Assembly: GCF_018603515.1 (NCBI RefSeq)
Contig: NZ_JACATN010000004.1
Location: forward strand, 310,001 to 374,000
Direction: 5' to 3'
From: Zobellia barbeyronii
GTDB lineage: Bacteria; Bacteroidota; Bacteroidia; Flavobacteriales; Flavobacteriaceae
DNA length: 64,000 bases
Position numbers and translations under genes: made by a program. The notes under the pieces were generated by a model. It was not told the origin of the DNA and made no database searches. It saw only the letters and a program-made list of their open reading frames with translations. Shown here piece by piece: positions 8,229-17,591 of the stretch (positions within the stretch are counted from its first letter, which is position 1; every line of letters starts with the position of its first letter).

Positions 8229-9218
8229 ATGCCTACAATAGAAGATATTAAAAAAGCCCGAAAACGTATTGACTCTTTCGTTCACGAAACTCCGATTCTT
8301 ACATCCTCACTTTTAAATGAATGGCTAGGACATGAAATTTATTTTAAAGCTGAATGCCTACAAAAAATAGGGGCATTTAAGGCTAGAGGCGCTTGTAATA
8401 CGTTGGCTTGGCTCATAGAAAATAATGAAAAACCTAAACATGTAATAGCCAACAGCTCCGGTAATCACTCGCAAGCGGTGGCATGGGCAGCAAGGCAATT
8501 TAATATTCCGGCTACCATTTATATGCCAGTCTATGCCTCTAAGATAAAAATACAGGCTACCAAATCGTACGGAGCCCACGTTGAACTCTGCGAGAACCGA
8601 AATATTGCCGACGAGCTTGTTCTTGAAGCTTTCAAAGAAGAAGGAACCTACTGGATACCACCATTTAACCATCACCAAGTAATTGCAGGCCAAGGAACAG
8701 CTATCTGCGAGGCACTTGAGCAAGTAACGGACATAGATGCCGTTTTTGCACCCTGTGGTGGCGGTGGGCTTTTATCCGGTACAGTTATCGCTACCAACGC
8801 TTTGTCACCCAAAACCAAGGTTTTTGGTGTTGAACCTTTAAATGCTAACGATGCCGCCGAATCATTACGCACAAATCAAATCCAGAGGTTAGCTTCAACC
8901 CCTGATACTCTTGCAGATGGCGCTATGACCATGTCCGTAGGTGACATTACTTTTGAGTACTTGAAAACGTTGGATGCCATGTATGAGGCCGAAGAATCAA
9001 AATTGATATACTGGACACAATGGCTAACCCATTTACTAAAATTACACGTTGAGCCTACCAGCGCCATGGCCATGGAAGGTGTTGTGCAATGGCTTAAAAA
9101 TAGTACTAGTAAAAAACGTGTTATGGTAATTTTGTCTGGAGGAAACATAGACCATACAAACCAATTAAAGATTTGGAATACGAACCATTTAGATTCTAGG
9201 CCCGGCTTAAATCTTTAA
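8229..9218 (+). CDS. PLP-dependent serine/threonine dehydratase-like enzyme
   Basis: This 329-residue fold-type II PLP enzyme deaminates or racemises hydroxy-amino acids. The Schiff-base lysine is K51 in KIGAFKARGA. SSGNH (76-80) is the substrate loop, and the PLP phosphate loop is CGGGGLLSG (about 175). No C-terminal ACT domain is present, so it is not the allosteric biosynthetic IlvA; it resembles the short catabolic dehydratase / serine racemase group. It stands alone after the receptor and converges on the MtfA-like gene with a 9-bp gap. The exact substrate cannot be decided by eye. Confidence 0.88.
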   Translation: MPTIEDIKKARKRIDSFVHETPILTSSLLNEWLGHEIYFKAECLQKIGAFKARGACNTLAWLIENNEKPKHVIANSSGNHSQAVAWAARQFNIPATIYMPVYASKIKIQATKSYGAHVELCENRNIADELVLEAFKEEGTYWIPPFNHHQVIAGQGTAICEALEQVTDIDAVFAPCGGGGLLSGTVIATNALSPKTKVFGVEPLNANDAAESLRTNQIQRLASTPDTLADGAMTMSVGDITFEYLKTLDAMYEAEESKLIYWTQWLTHLLKLHVEPTSAMAMEGVVQWLKNSTSKKRVMVILSGGNIDHTNQLKIWNTNHLDSRPGLNL

Positions 9219-9227
9219 AGGGCTACA

Positions 9228-10058
9228 TTAAGATTCCACGGCTACTTCTCCCAGAAACTCTTCAGGAAGCACCTGAAAATCAAAACTCAACATTTTTTGA
9301 ATAATAGCATATAGTTCTGGAAAATCTGCTAGAAATACTTCTGGAGTTTCGGCATAATTCTCTACCGCTACGGAAAAAAACTCCTGTAGGTTGGTCATCC
9401 CGTATTCTCTAAAATAATTTGAATCCGATAGCTTTTGAGCATAACCTTCCCTTAGAAAAAGTTCTTTAATTTTCTTAAGCCCTACTCTAAATTTACGTGC
9501 TTCCCATGAGCCTTTTCTAATCATTTCAAAACTGAGGGCGTGGGCAAATTCGTGAAAAGCAAGATTTACGTTATCATCAGAAATCCGGAATCCTTCCCAA
9601 ATAGTATCCGCAGAAAAAATAACGGTTTTAAAACGGGGGTTATACTCCCCTAAATGATGTCTTCGGCTAATTCGGGAATAATATTTTGAGGGATAAATAA
9701 CGATTCGCAATAAGGAACGAGTCATTGTATAATTCTTTAAGCCCAATGTCATTAGTATAACAGAAGTACTCAAAAGCAATTTCAATTCTTCTTTCTGGTT
9801 TACTTCGCCATAAAAAATAAACTTCTTTTTACTTCTAAACCATACGATACGTTTATCGCATTTTTCTTTTAAAGACGCAGGTAACTTTGAGTAAACAGGG
9901 AAATTATCTGTAATTAGTTTTTTATCTCCAGCAGAAAGAGCCTTTAATTTTACAAAAGGATTCAAAGAGTACAACCCAAACGTATAATACACGATGTACA
10001 ACACCTGAAAGCCAAGGAATGCCAGTGCTAAAATCTTGAAGTTGTACTCTGTAAGCAT
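9228..10058 (-). CDS. MtfA-like zinc metallopeptidase
   Basis: This 276-residue protein carries the zinc motif HEFAH (169-173 from the chosen start) in the sequence context typical of MtfA/M90 peptidases, where the glutamate is catalytic. MtfA in E. coli is a cytosolic peptidase that interacts with the Mlc repressor; here the first 30 residues form a hydrophobic segment, so membrane anchoring is likely. The ATG at 10058 is preferred; a TTG at 10100, 9 bp after the argS stop, would add 14 residues. The gene follows argS closely and is probably co-transcribed. Confidence 0.85.
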   Translation of the reverse strand: MLTEYNFKILALAFLGFQVLYIVYYTFGLYSLNPFVKLKALSAGDKKLITDNFPVYSKLPASLKEKCDKRIVWFRSKKKFIFYGEVNQKEELKLLLSTSVILMTLGLKNYTMTRSLLRIVIYPSKYYSRISRRHHLGEYNPRFKTVIFSADTIWEGFRISDDNVNLAFHEFAHALSFEMIRKGSWEARKFRVGLKKIKELFLREGYAQKLSDSNYFREYGMTNLQEFFSVAVENYAETPEVFLADFPELYAIIQKMLSFDFQVLPEEFLGEVAVES

Positions 10059-10108
10059 ACTGCTTACAACTCCAAAAATAAATTTAAATTGTATAAGCAA
10101 GTCTGCGT

Positions 10109-11893
10109 TTACATACGTTCTGGAACGTCAATACCTAAAAGTTTAAAAGCCGATGCTACTACCTCGCTTACTTTCTGAGAAAGCTGCACACGTAGTATTT
10201 TTTTCTGGTCATCGGTTTCACCTAAAATTGATACTTGTTGATAGAACGAATTAAATTCCTTTACCAAATCATAAGTATAGTTAGCAATCAGAGCTGGACT
10301 ATAGTTATCTGCCGCTAGTTGAATTAGTTCAGGATATAACTGTAGCTGCTTTATAAGTTCTTTTTCTTTGATATGTAATTCTCCAATAGCGCTAATCTCT
10401 ACATCTGCGCTAGTGTCAAAATCAGCCTTTCTTAGGATAGACTGGATACGTGCATAGGTATATTGTATAAACGGACCAGTATTTCCTTGGAAATCCACAG
10501 ATTCTTCAGGGTCAAAAAGAATACGTTTTTTAGGGTCTACTTTTAGAATGTAATATTTAAGCGCTCCAAGACCAATCAACTTATAAAGTACATTTTTCTC
10601 GTCATCAGAGTAACCTTCCAACTTACCTAAATCTTCGGATATTTGAGCTGCAGTGCTCGTCATATCGTTCATTAAGTCATCTGCATCTACAACGGTCCCT
10701 TCCCTACTCTTCATTTTACCACTTGGTAAATCCACCATTCCATAACTTAAATGGTGTAAGTTTTCTGACCAAGAGAAACCTAATTTTTTCAAAATCAAGA
10801 ACAACACTTTAAAGTGATAATCTTGCTCATTACCCACGGTATATACCATACCACCAACATCTGGATAATCTTTTACCCTTTGTATTGCCGTACCAATATC
10901 TTGGGTCATGTAAACCGCTGTACCATCTGACCGGAGTACTATTTTCTCGTCAAGACCTTCTTCAGTAAGATCAATCCAAACGCTACCATCTTCTTTTTTA
11001 TAGAAAATACCTTTTTCAAGTCCGCCAGCAACTACATCCTTACCTAACAAATAAGTATCGCTTTCATAGTAAAGTGTATCGAAATCTACTCCAAGGTTCT
11101 TATAGGTAACATCAAAACCTTTGTAAACCCAACCATTCATTTCTTTCCAAAGCGAAACTACTTCCTCATCACCAGCTTCCCATTTCAGAAGCATTTCTTG
11201 AGCTTCCACAAGAATAGGAGCTTCTTTTTCGGCTACCTTTTTATCGGTTCCGTTAGCTACCATCTCTGCTATTTCTACTTTGTAAGCCTTGTCAAAAGCA
11301 ACGTAATAGTTACCAACAAGCTTATCTCCTTTTAAACCTGTACTTTCTGGAGTTTCACCATTACCAAAACGCTGCCACGCCAACATACTTTTACAAATAT
11401 GAATACCACGGTCGTTAATGATTTGGGTCTTATAAACTTTCTTTCCAGAGGCTTTCAAAATCTCGGCAACAGAATATCCTAAGAGGTTATTTCTTATATG
11501 CCCTAAATGCAAAGGTTTATTGGTATTTGGCGAAGAATATTCAACCATTACGGCATTGTTGTCCTCTTGAGGCACAAAACCATAAGTATCATTATTTTTT
11601 ATATCATTAAAGAAATCAAGATAAAAAGTATCTCCAATAACTATGTTTAAAAAACCTTTAACCACATTGAAACCGGTAACCTCAGCTACTTCTTTTTCTA
11701 AATAAGCGCCTATTTGTTCACCTATCTGAACCGGATTTCCTTTCACAAAACGAAGCATAGGAAATACCACAACAGTGATATCACCTTCAAAATCCTTCCT
11801 GGTCGGTTGAAATTCTACCGATGGTAATTCTATTTTAAAAATAGCTTCAACAGCTTCTTTAACCTTGGCTTCTAAAATTGCTTGGATACCCAT
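10109..11893 (-). CDS. argS: Arginyl-tRNA synthetase
   Basis: This class I synthetase charges tRNA-Arg in the cytosol. The HIGH-type motif is HLGH in SSPNTNKPLHLGHIRNN. The KMSKS equivalent is degenerate (SGKMKSREG), as is usual in bacterial ArgS. The N-terminal Add1-like domain and the C-terminal DALR anticodon-binding domain (from about residue 470) are present. The ATG at 11893 gives 594 residues; a TTG 24 bp upstream is a weaker alternative. Confidence 0.96.
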   Translation of the reverse strand: MGIQAILEAKVKEAVEAIFKIELPSVEFQPTRKDFEGDITVVVFPMLRFVKGNPVQIGEQIGAYLEKEVAEVTGFNVVKGFLNIVIGDTFYLDFFNDIKNNDTYGFVPQEDNNAVMVEYSSPNTNKPLHLGHIRNNLLGYSVAEILKASGKKVYKTQIINDRGIHICKSMLAWQRFGNGETPESTGLKGDKLVGNYYVAFDKAYKVEIAEMVANGTDKKVAEKEAPILVEAQEMLLKWEAGDEEVVSLWKEMNGWVYKGFDVTYKNLGVDFDTLYYESDTYLLGKDVVAGGLEKGIFYKKEDGSVWIDLTEEGLDEKIVLRSDGTAVYMTQDIGTAIQRVKDYPDVGGMVYTVGNEQDYHFKVLFLILKKLGFSWSENLHHLSYGMVDLPSGKMKSREGTVVDADDLMNDMTSTAAQISEDLGKLEGYSDDEKNVLYKLIGLGALKYYILKVDPKKRILFDPEESVDFQGNTGPFIQYTYARIQSILRKADFDTSADVEISAIGELHIKEKELIKQLQLYPELIQLAADNYSPALIANYTYDLVKEFNSFYQQVSILGETDDQKKILRVQLSQKVSEVVASAFKLLGIDVPERM

Positions 11894-12007
11894 AAAATCT
11901 TTCGTTTCAGGCTGCAAAACTAATCATTTTTTACGCTTTTACCGTAAGACGGGCTGTAATGGCTTCGCTTTTCTTTAACTTTATGAAAATGTAGCCCTAC
12001 GGGCAAT

Positions 12008-12015
12008 TAGTTTTG
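12008..12015 (+). promoter_or_regulatory. Candidate -7 box for the 12030 operon
   Basis: TAGTTTTG matches TAnnTTTG exactly, 14 nt before the ATG at 12030. No TTG is seen at the expected -33 spacing, so support is partial. Confidence 0.4.
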
Positions 12016-12029
12016 AAAAAAGACCCCAC

Positions 12030-12455
12030 ATGCTTTTAAACGTATCATACACAGACAAACAGGTTACTAAAAAGATAGACGAAGCTGTAGGTAAGCCCTT
12101 TAAGCTGAGAGAACGTTGGGATATGGGAGGCATTGGTTCGCCTAGATTGTTCATTACTGAAACCAGTGTTGAAATTAGAAATTTGCTAATTTTAGATAAT
12201 AACCGTGACCAGTGCAATATAGAGCTCAGGCCTAAAGGAATTATTGTTCGCTTTAGGTCATTATTGGAAACCTTTGCTTTGGTTATTCCATTTTACAAAC
12301 TCACTTTGTACAAAGGCGATATTGGTATTTATTCCATATATCGCGATCATTATTTTATTAAAGTAAAGGCCGATACTAAAGCGATTCAGAAATTTTTTAT
12401 CAAAATTCAAAATTACAAGGCAGATAATGCGCCTACCTCAATCGAAGATTTATAA
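12030..12455 (+). CDS. Conserved hypothetical protein, 141 aa
   Basis: I do not recognise this protein. It has no signal peptide and one moderately hydrophobic stretch near residue 80 (FALVIPFYKLTLYKG), and the rest is mixed alpha/beta, so it is likely cytosolic. It ends 13 bp before the SDR gene and probably heads a three-gene operon with it and the exported protein at 13893. Confidence 0.75.
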   Translation: MLLNVSYTDKQVTKKIDEAVGKPFKLRERWDMGGIGSPRLFITETSVEIRNLLILDNNRDQCNIELRPKGIIVRFRSLLETFALVIPFYKLTLYKGDIGIYSIYRDHYFIKVKADTKAIQKFFIKIQNYKADNAPTSIEDL

Positions 12456-12468
12456 CACGTAACAGAAC

Positions 12469-13896
12469 ATGAAAATACTCTTAACAGGTGCCAACGGTTA
12501 TATTGGTATGCGATTACTACCACAGTTGTTAGAAATGGGCCATGAAGTTGTTTGTACTGTGCGTGACGAAGCGCGGTTCTCTATTGATAAAGAAACACGG
12601 GCACAGATTGAAGTCCTTGAAGTAGATTTTTTAAAAGAGGTAGAACCTTTTAAAATTCCTAAAGACATTGATGTTGCCTATTTCTTGATTCACTCTATGA
12701 GCTCCTCAATACAGGATTTTGACACCCTAGAAGCAAAGACGGCAGAAAATTTCAATGCCTATCTAAGTGAAACAGAAGTAAAGCAAGTTATTTATTTGAG
12801 TGGTATTGTTAATGAAGAAAATCTCTCCAAACATCTTTGGTCTAGAAAAAATGTGGAGCGCATACTTTATGAGGGCTCTTTTCAACTTACGGTTTTAAGA
12901 GCTGGTATTATTGTGGGTTCTGGTAGTTCATCTTTTGAAATCATACGTGACCTCTGCGAGAAACTACCTTTTATGATAACGCCTAAATGGGTTTTAACCA
13001 AAACTCAACCTATTGCTATACGTGACATTCTTGCCTTTTTGACCGGTGTTCTTGGCAACGAAAAAACCTATAACGATTCTTTTGATATTGCTGGGCCAGA
13101 TGTTCTAACCTATAAACAAATGTTAGAACAGTATGCAGAGGTGCGTGGTTTCAAGAACTATATTTTAACGGTTCCCGTAATGACGCCCAAATTATCTAGT
13201 TATTGGTTATATTTTGTTACCTCAACTTCCTATAAGCTGGCATTGAATCTTGTAGACAGCATGAAAATTGAGGTCATTGCCAAAGACCAGAGGTTACAGA
13301 AACTGCTAGATATTAAACCTCACACTTACAAAGAGGCTATTGACTTGGCCTTTAAAAAAATAGAACAAAACTTGGTAGTCAGCAGCTGGAAAGACAGTAT
13401 GGTAAGCGGCCGCTTTAAAAAGAATTTGGAGAAATATATTCAGGTTCCCAAATATGGAGTTCTTAAAGACGTGAAGAAAATAAAGGTTGATAATCCAGAA
13501 CAGGTCCTGAAGAATATTTGGAAAATTGGCGGAAATACAGGTTGGTACTACGGCAACTGGCTATGGAAAATTAGAGGGATTATCGATAAATTTTCTGGCG
13601 GCGTTGGGCTACGTCGTGGTAGAACGCACCCAGATAAAATTTATGCCGGTGATTCATTAGATTTTTGGCGTGTACTCTTAGCTGATAAAAAAGCGAAACG
13701 TTTATTACTTTTTGCTGAAATGAAACTACCGGGAGAAGCTTGGCTAGAGTTTAAAATTGATGAAAACAATGTGCTTCACCAAACTGCAACTTTTAGACCT
13801 AGAGGTTTAAAAGGGCGATTGTACTGGTATAGTATTGTACCTTTTCATTACTTTATTTTTGGTGGAATGATCCGTAATATCGCTAAAGCAAAATGA
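12469..13896 (+). CDS. NAD(P)-binding SDR protein with DUF2867 C-terminus
   Basis: This 475-residue protein has two parts. The N-terminal half is an atypical short-chain dehydrogenase / NmrA-like Rossmann fold with dinucleotide motif TGANGYIGMRL (residues about 4-14). The C-terminal part (about 330-470) contains WYYGNWLWKIRG and the GRTHPDKIYAGDSLDFW stretch typical of DUF2867 proteins. The substrate is unknown. The stop overlaps the next start by 4 bp (ATGA), a sign of coupled translation. Confidence 0.85.
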   Translation: MKILLTGANGYIGMRLLPQLLEMGHEVVCTVRDEARFSIDKETRAQIEVLEVDFLKEVEPFKIPKDIDVAYFLIHSMSSSIQDFDTLEAKTAENFNAYLSETEVKQVIYLSGIVNEENLSKHLWSRKNVERILYEGSFQLTVLRAGIIVGSGSSSFEIIRDLCEKLPFMITPKWVLTKTQPIAIRDILAFLTGVLGNEKTYNDSFDIAGPDVLTYKQMLEQYAEVRGFKNYILTVPVMTPKLSSYWLYFVTSTSYKLALNLVDSMKIEVIAKDQRLQKLLDIKPHTYKEAIDLAFKKIEQNLVVSSWKDSMVSGRFKKNLEKYIQVPKYGVLKDVKKIKVDNPEQVLKNIWKIGGNTGWYYGNWLWKIRGIIDKFSGGVGLRRGRTHPDKIYAGDSLDFWRVLLADKKAKRLLLFAEMKLPGEAWLEFKIDENNVLHQTATFRPRGLKGRLYWYSIVPFHYFIFGGMIRNIAKAK

Positions 13897-14792
13897 AGAT
13901 AAAACTAGCACTTTTTTTCCTAATCAGTCTGGCAACCCTAACATTTACGTATGGGCAGACCTCCGGATTAAGTAAATTGGAAATTCCAAAAACGGCTCCT
14001 TCTGGCTTTGAATCCGTTATTACAACAAAACTCAACAAGCCTCTACAACCTGGAGCAGCTTATGAAATTGGTTTTTGGATTTTTGGTAGGCAACTGCCGA
14101 ATCAAAGTTACTCGTATCCCATAGCCGTATTCCCATCTAGTAAAACAATTGTTAACGACGGTATTTCAAGTATTGTAGAATCTGTTCAGCCTTCACCTAA
14201 ACTAGAAGTAAATCCTCCGCCTAGCTTTGCTACCCGTGGTCATTTTACATTTATTGTTAGGCCCGATCAAGTTTATGACCATTTAACCGTAGCTCTTGAA
14301 AATGAAAATGGCAAACCGTCACCTATCGACTTTAAAAAAGATATTACGGTTATAGGTGTTTTTGCAAAACCTCTTCCTACCGGACCAAAAAACAAATCTG
14401 TTCAATTTAAAAAAGCTGGTATCAATAAAACAGCAATACCAGCCAAAATAGCCGAACGTACATTAATAGACAGTAAAAAGAGTTACACCGTCTCAGAGAA
14501 TAAAATCCAGTTGGGTCTTTATGATCATCGCAGAATAGATAATGACATTGTTACCATTTATCTAAACGGAGAAATTGCTGTTGAGCATGTTCAACTGAAA
14601 AGCAAAAAGCAATTTTTTGACCTCACATTACAACCGGGGCAAAACATAATAACCCTGCATGCCGAAAATTTAGGAGAGGTTGCCCCTAACACAGCTGCCA
14701 TTCTAATTAAAACAGAAACGGAAGAATTCATGGCGGTATTGGAATCTGATTTAGGGCAAAGTTCTTATATTAAACTCCTCTATGAGAAGTAA
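13893..14792 (+). CDS. Exported hypothetical protein, 299 aa
   Basis: A signal peptide (1-21, ending TFTYGQ) is followed by two beta-rich regions. The first (about 28-150) speaks of a lectin-like or OmpA-less Ig fold; the second (about 180-299) has the pattern KSYTVSENKIQLGLYDHRRIDNDIV seen in small adhesin-like domains (quoted stretch at about 192-216). I assign no function. It is translationally coupled to the SDR gene, so a periplasmic partner role is possible. Confidence 0.75.
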   Translation: MKIKLALFFLISLATLTFTYGQTSGLSKLEIPKTAPSGFESVITTKLNKPLQPGAAYEIGFWIFGRQLPNQSYSYPIAVFPSSKTIVNDGISSIVESVQPSPKLEVNPPPSFATRGHFTFIVRPDQVYDHLTVALENENGKPSPIDFKKDITVIGVFAKPLPTGPKNKSVQFKKAGINKTAIPAKIAERTLIDSKKSYTVSENKIQLGLYDHRRIDNDIVTIYLNGEIAVEHVQLKSKKQFFDLTLQPGQNIITLHAENLGEVAPNTAAILIKTETEEFMAVLESDLGQSSYIKLLYEK

Positions 14793-14857
14793 TGGATAGG
14801 TTAGATACTAAATGCGACTAATGCGCAAAACTACCTCCAAAACCGAATGGACATTTC

Positions 14858-16348
14858 ATGAAACACCTAAAGAATCCCTTACTTTCTGTCTCTATTGGCA
14901 TTATCTTATTTTTCACTTTGGTAGTGTTCTTTGCCACAGAAGCAAGCTATGAAGCTATTGAAATGGCATCAATGTGGGTTCGTAACTATTTTGGTTTCTT
15001 CTACCTTTATTTAGGTCTGGGCTGTGTATTGTTCTTATTGGCGATAGCATTTTCGCCCTTTGGAAAAATTAAACTTGGCAAGAAAGATTCAAAACCCGAA
15101 TATTCTCTTTGGGCGTGGACGGCCATGCTTTACAGCGCAGGAATGGGGTCCGGTATTTTATTGCGTGCTGTTCAAGAGCCTGTTTTCATGCAACAACATC
15201 CGCCTTATCAATCAAGTTTGCAACCAGAAATATTAGCACTGGAATTCACTTTTTATCAATGGGGGTTTACAGCTTGGGCCTTTTACGGGCTTTTTGCCAT
15301 GGTTGTAGGCTACGCACTTTTCGTTAGAAAAAAGAAAGTACGGGTAAGCTCTACTATAGAAGACAGTATTTCTAATCCCATTGCAAAAAGTGGAATTGAC
15401 ATTATGACCATTGTCACTACGGTTTTTGGTCTTATCGCTGCCATTGGTTTAGGCACCACACAAATAAACGGAGGCCTTAACCATGTTTTTACAACTAATT
15501 TTGGAGTAACGACTACCCTACTTCTAGCCTCTCTAATTTCTGCAATTGCATTTTATTCTGCATGGCAAGGTGTAAATAAGGGAATCCAAATTATTTCAAA
15601 AGTTAATATTATTATTACAACGCTTCTATTGCTTTTCGTTTTTCTGATGAGTGATATTACCGAAATACTAATTGCCTTTGGTACAGCCACCCTGAACTAC
15701 CTTATTGACTTTGTTCCTATGAGTTTAGCTTACGGAAGTTATCACCCAGGAATGACTTTCTTAACTGATTGGACTTTCTATTACTGGGCTTTTTGGCTTG
15801 CATGGGCTCCGTTTACAGGTATCTTCATTGCCAGAATTTCTAAAGGGCGTACTTTGAGACAGCTCCTGTTGGGTGTATTAATCATTCCTTCTTTAGGAAC
15901 ATTTTTTTGGTTCTCGGTTTTTGGAACCTCAGCTTTTGAACTTATTGAATCATGGGGTTCTTATAATAATGAGTTTGGAAATGTCTTCTCATCCATTTTT
16001 GTATTTTTTGGAAACTACCCTATAGCCACCCTTTTGAATTTTACAACCATCTTTCTACTTATCAGTTTTTTGGTAACCTCAGTAGATTCTGCCGTATTTG
16101 TGTTGAGTATGTTTACGGACCATGGTAAAAAAGACCCTAGCAAAAAACATAGGCTTATTTGGGCCGTTTTTATTTTGATGGCTACCATGTCTTTACTTCT
16201 TCTAGGGAATGCAAAACCTGATATAGATGTACTCACCGCCGTACAAAAGCTTTTAATTGTAACCTCTTTACCATTTGCACTCTTTATGGTGTACATGGCA
16301 GGAGCTTTTGTGTGGGAACTTATGAATAGAAAAGAAAAGCTGGCTTAA
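14858..16348 (+). CDS. BCCT-family (betaine/carnitine/choline) transporter
   Basis: This 496-residue inner-membrane protein has about 12 membrane segments. The BCCT signature is the Trp-rich box WTFYYWAFWLAWAPFTG (about residue 304) followed by ARISKGRTLRQ. In family members these tryptophans form the trimethylammonium site. The N-terminal Gly-rich helix reads AGMGSGILLRAVQEPVF and departs from the usual GMGAGI/WGVAEP form, so substrate or ion coupling may differ. There is no long C-terminal osmosensing tail. A likely role is osmolyte or quaternary-amine uptake. Confidence 0.9.
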   Translation: MKHLKNPLLSVSIGIILFFTLVVFFATEASYEAIEMASMWVRNYFGFFYLYLGLGCVLFLLAIAFSPFGKIKLGKKDSKPEYSLWAWTAMLYSAGMGSGILLRAVQEPVFMQQHPPYQSSLQPEILALEFTFYQWGFTAWAFYGLFAMVVGYALFVRKKKVRVSSTIEDSISNPIAKSGIDIMTIVTTVFGLIAAIGLGTTQINGGLNHVFTTNFGVTTTLLLASLISAIAFYSAWQGVNKGIQIISKVNIIITTLLLLFVFLMSDITEILIAFGTATLNYLIDFVPMSLAYGSYHPGMTFLTDWTFYYWAFWLAWAPFTGIFIARISKGRTLRQLLLGVLIIPSLGTFFWFSVFGTSAFELIESWGSYNNEFGNVFSSIFVFFGNYPIATLLNFTTIFLLISFLVTSVDSAVFVLSMFTDHGKKDPSKKHRLIWAVFILMATMSLLLLGNAKPDIDVLTAVQKLLIVTSLPFALFMVYMAGAFVWELMNRKEKLA

Positions 16349-16352
16349 AACT

Positions 16353-16374
16353 AAGGTTTTTATTGCCAAACCTT
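16353..16374 (+). terminator. Weak terminator-like hairpin after the BCCT gene
   Basis: AAGGTTT and AAACCTT pair around an 8-nt loop, 5 bp after the transporter stop. The following sequence (ATTATTCT) is only partly T-rich. Confidence 0.4.
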
Positions 16375-16597
16375 ATTATTCTACAAATTTATTGGCCTTT
16401 ACCCTAAATTTTGCGATGCTCAGAAATCCCTTTGAAAACAAGGTTCTCGATGAAGTGTTTCAAATCTCCGATAAGCCAAAATGCTATTCAACAAAAAATT
16501 AAACTTTGACATCGGAAAAATGTCATTTGGCAACAAACGCGTTTTTTGAGTTAATAGTCGCCGTAAATTAGCTTCAGAAATAAAAACCCCCACCGTC

Positions 16598-16747
16598 ATG
16601 AACAAGAAATTAAAAAGCCTACTTTACTTAGCCAGCTTTGTTACAGCAGTAATTATTTATAATAATGAGAACAAGAGTCAACAAACAGAGCATGCGGTGG
16701 CAGACGTTACTATAGAACAAGTTTCAACCCAACACGGATTGAACTAA
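16598..16747 (+). CDS. Small single-pass membrane protein, 49 aa
   Basis: An ATG with basic N-terminus (MNKKLKSLLY) leads into a hydrophobic segment (about 7-21, LLYLASFVTAVIIY), then a polar tail rich in Asn, Gln and Glu, ending at TAA 16745-16747. A strong terminator follows about 76 bp later with no other plus-strand gene between, which supports it being a real transcript. No family is recognised. Confidence 0.55.
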   Translation: MNKKLKSLLYLASFVTAVIIYNNENKSQQTEHAVADVTIEQVSTQHGLN

Positions 16748-16823
16748 AAAATATTATGAAGACTATTTAGGTTTCCCAAAAGCCTAAATGTTTTCACCTC
16801 GAACATTCCTACTTAAAATGCGA

Positions 16824-16851
16824 AAAGGACCTAGATACATCTAGGTCCTTT
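16824..16851 (+). terminator. Bidirectional rho-independent terminator
   Basis: A perfect 12-bp stem, AAAGGACCTAGA with TCTAGGTCCTTT, closes loop TACA and is followed by a T-run on the plus strand. On the minus strand TTTT follows, so it can also end the LytTR regulator transcript. It sits between the small membrane protein and the convergent response regulator. Confidence 0.92.
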
Positions 16852-16895
16852 TTTTATTATTATTTCTGTACTGGTTGCACTTCAGATACAAGGAT

Positions 16896-17591
16896 TTAGA
16901 ACAATTCCTGTTTTACTGCATCAAAATATTGAGCGCTAACGGGTATTTCCTTATCGCCTATATAAATATCTCGCCCTTTTAAAGCAGTTACCTTGTTTCG
17001 GTTTATAATATATGAACGATGAACGCGCATAAACTGGTCTTCTGGTAATATATCCAATAGCTTTTTTAGCGACTGCAAACTCATCAACTTTTTATCGCCT
17101 AAATAAAAATTTACATATTCACTATCACTTTCTATATACAGAATGTCTTCATACTTAATTTTATGAAGATCATAGCCAGATTTTACGGTAATACTATCTT
17201 TGCCCGATGAAGCCTTCTCAGGACTAACATCTTCGTATTTAGGTTTTGCCTTATTTACAGCTGCCAAAAAGCGTTCAAAAGTGATGGGCTTTAAAAGATA
17301 ATCAAGTGCGTTAAGTTCAAAACCTTCCAATGCATATTCAGAATATGCCGTGGTGAATATAACTTGGGTATGCTCAGGAACTAATTTTGCAAAATCAGTA
17401 CCTTTTATTTCAGGCATCTGAATATCAAGAAAAAGTACATCTATCCTTTCCTCTTTCATAATTTGCAGTGCATCCAGAGGATTTGCGACCTCAGCTATTA
17501 GCGTTAAAAAATCTAACCTATTGATATAAGCTTTTAAAAGGCCTCGTGCCAATTCTTCATCATCTACAACAATACATTTAATTGGCTCCAT
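16896..17591 (-). CDS. LytTR response regulator (system 1)
   Basis: This 231-residue cytosolic regulator has an N-terminal receiver (VVDDEE, phospho-acceptor Asp in LFLDIQMPEIKG, TTAYSEYALEGFE) and a C-terminal LytTR DNA-binding domain (about 130-231, with LYIESDSEYVNFYL and FMRVHRSYIINR). The start overlaps the kinase stop by 14 bp. It is paralogous to the regulator at 22933-23661. Its target may be the direct repeat at 18638-18666. Confidence 0.95.
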   Translation of the reverse strand: MEPIKCIVVDDEELARGLLKAYINRLDFLTLIAEVANPLDALQIMKEERIDVLFLDIQMPEIKGTDFAKLVPEHTQVIFTTAYSEYALEGFELNALDYLLKPITFERFLAAVNKAKPKYEDVSPEKASSGKDSITVKSGYDLHKIKYEDILYIESDSEYVNFYLGDKKLMSLQSLKKLLDILPEDQFMRVHRSYIINRNKVTALKGRDIYIGDKEIPVSAQYFDAVKQELF

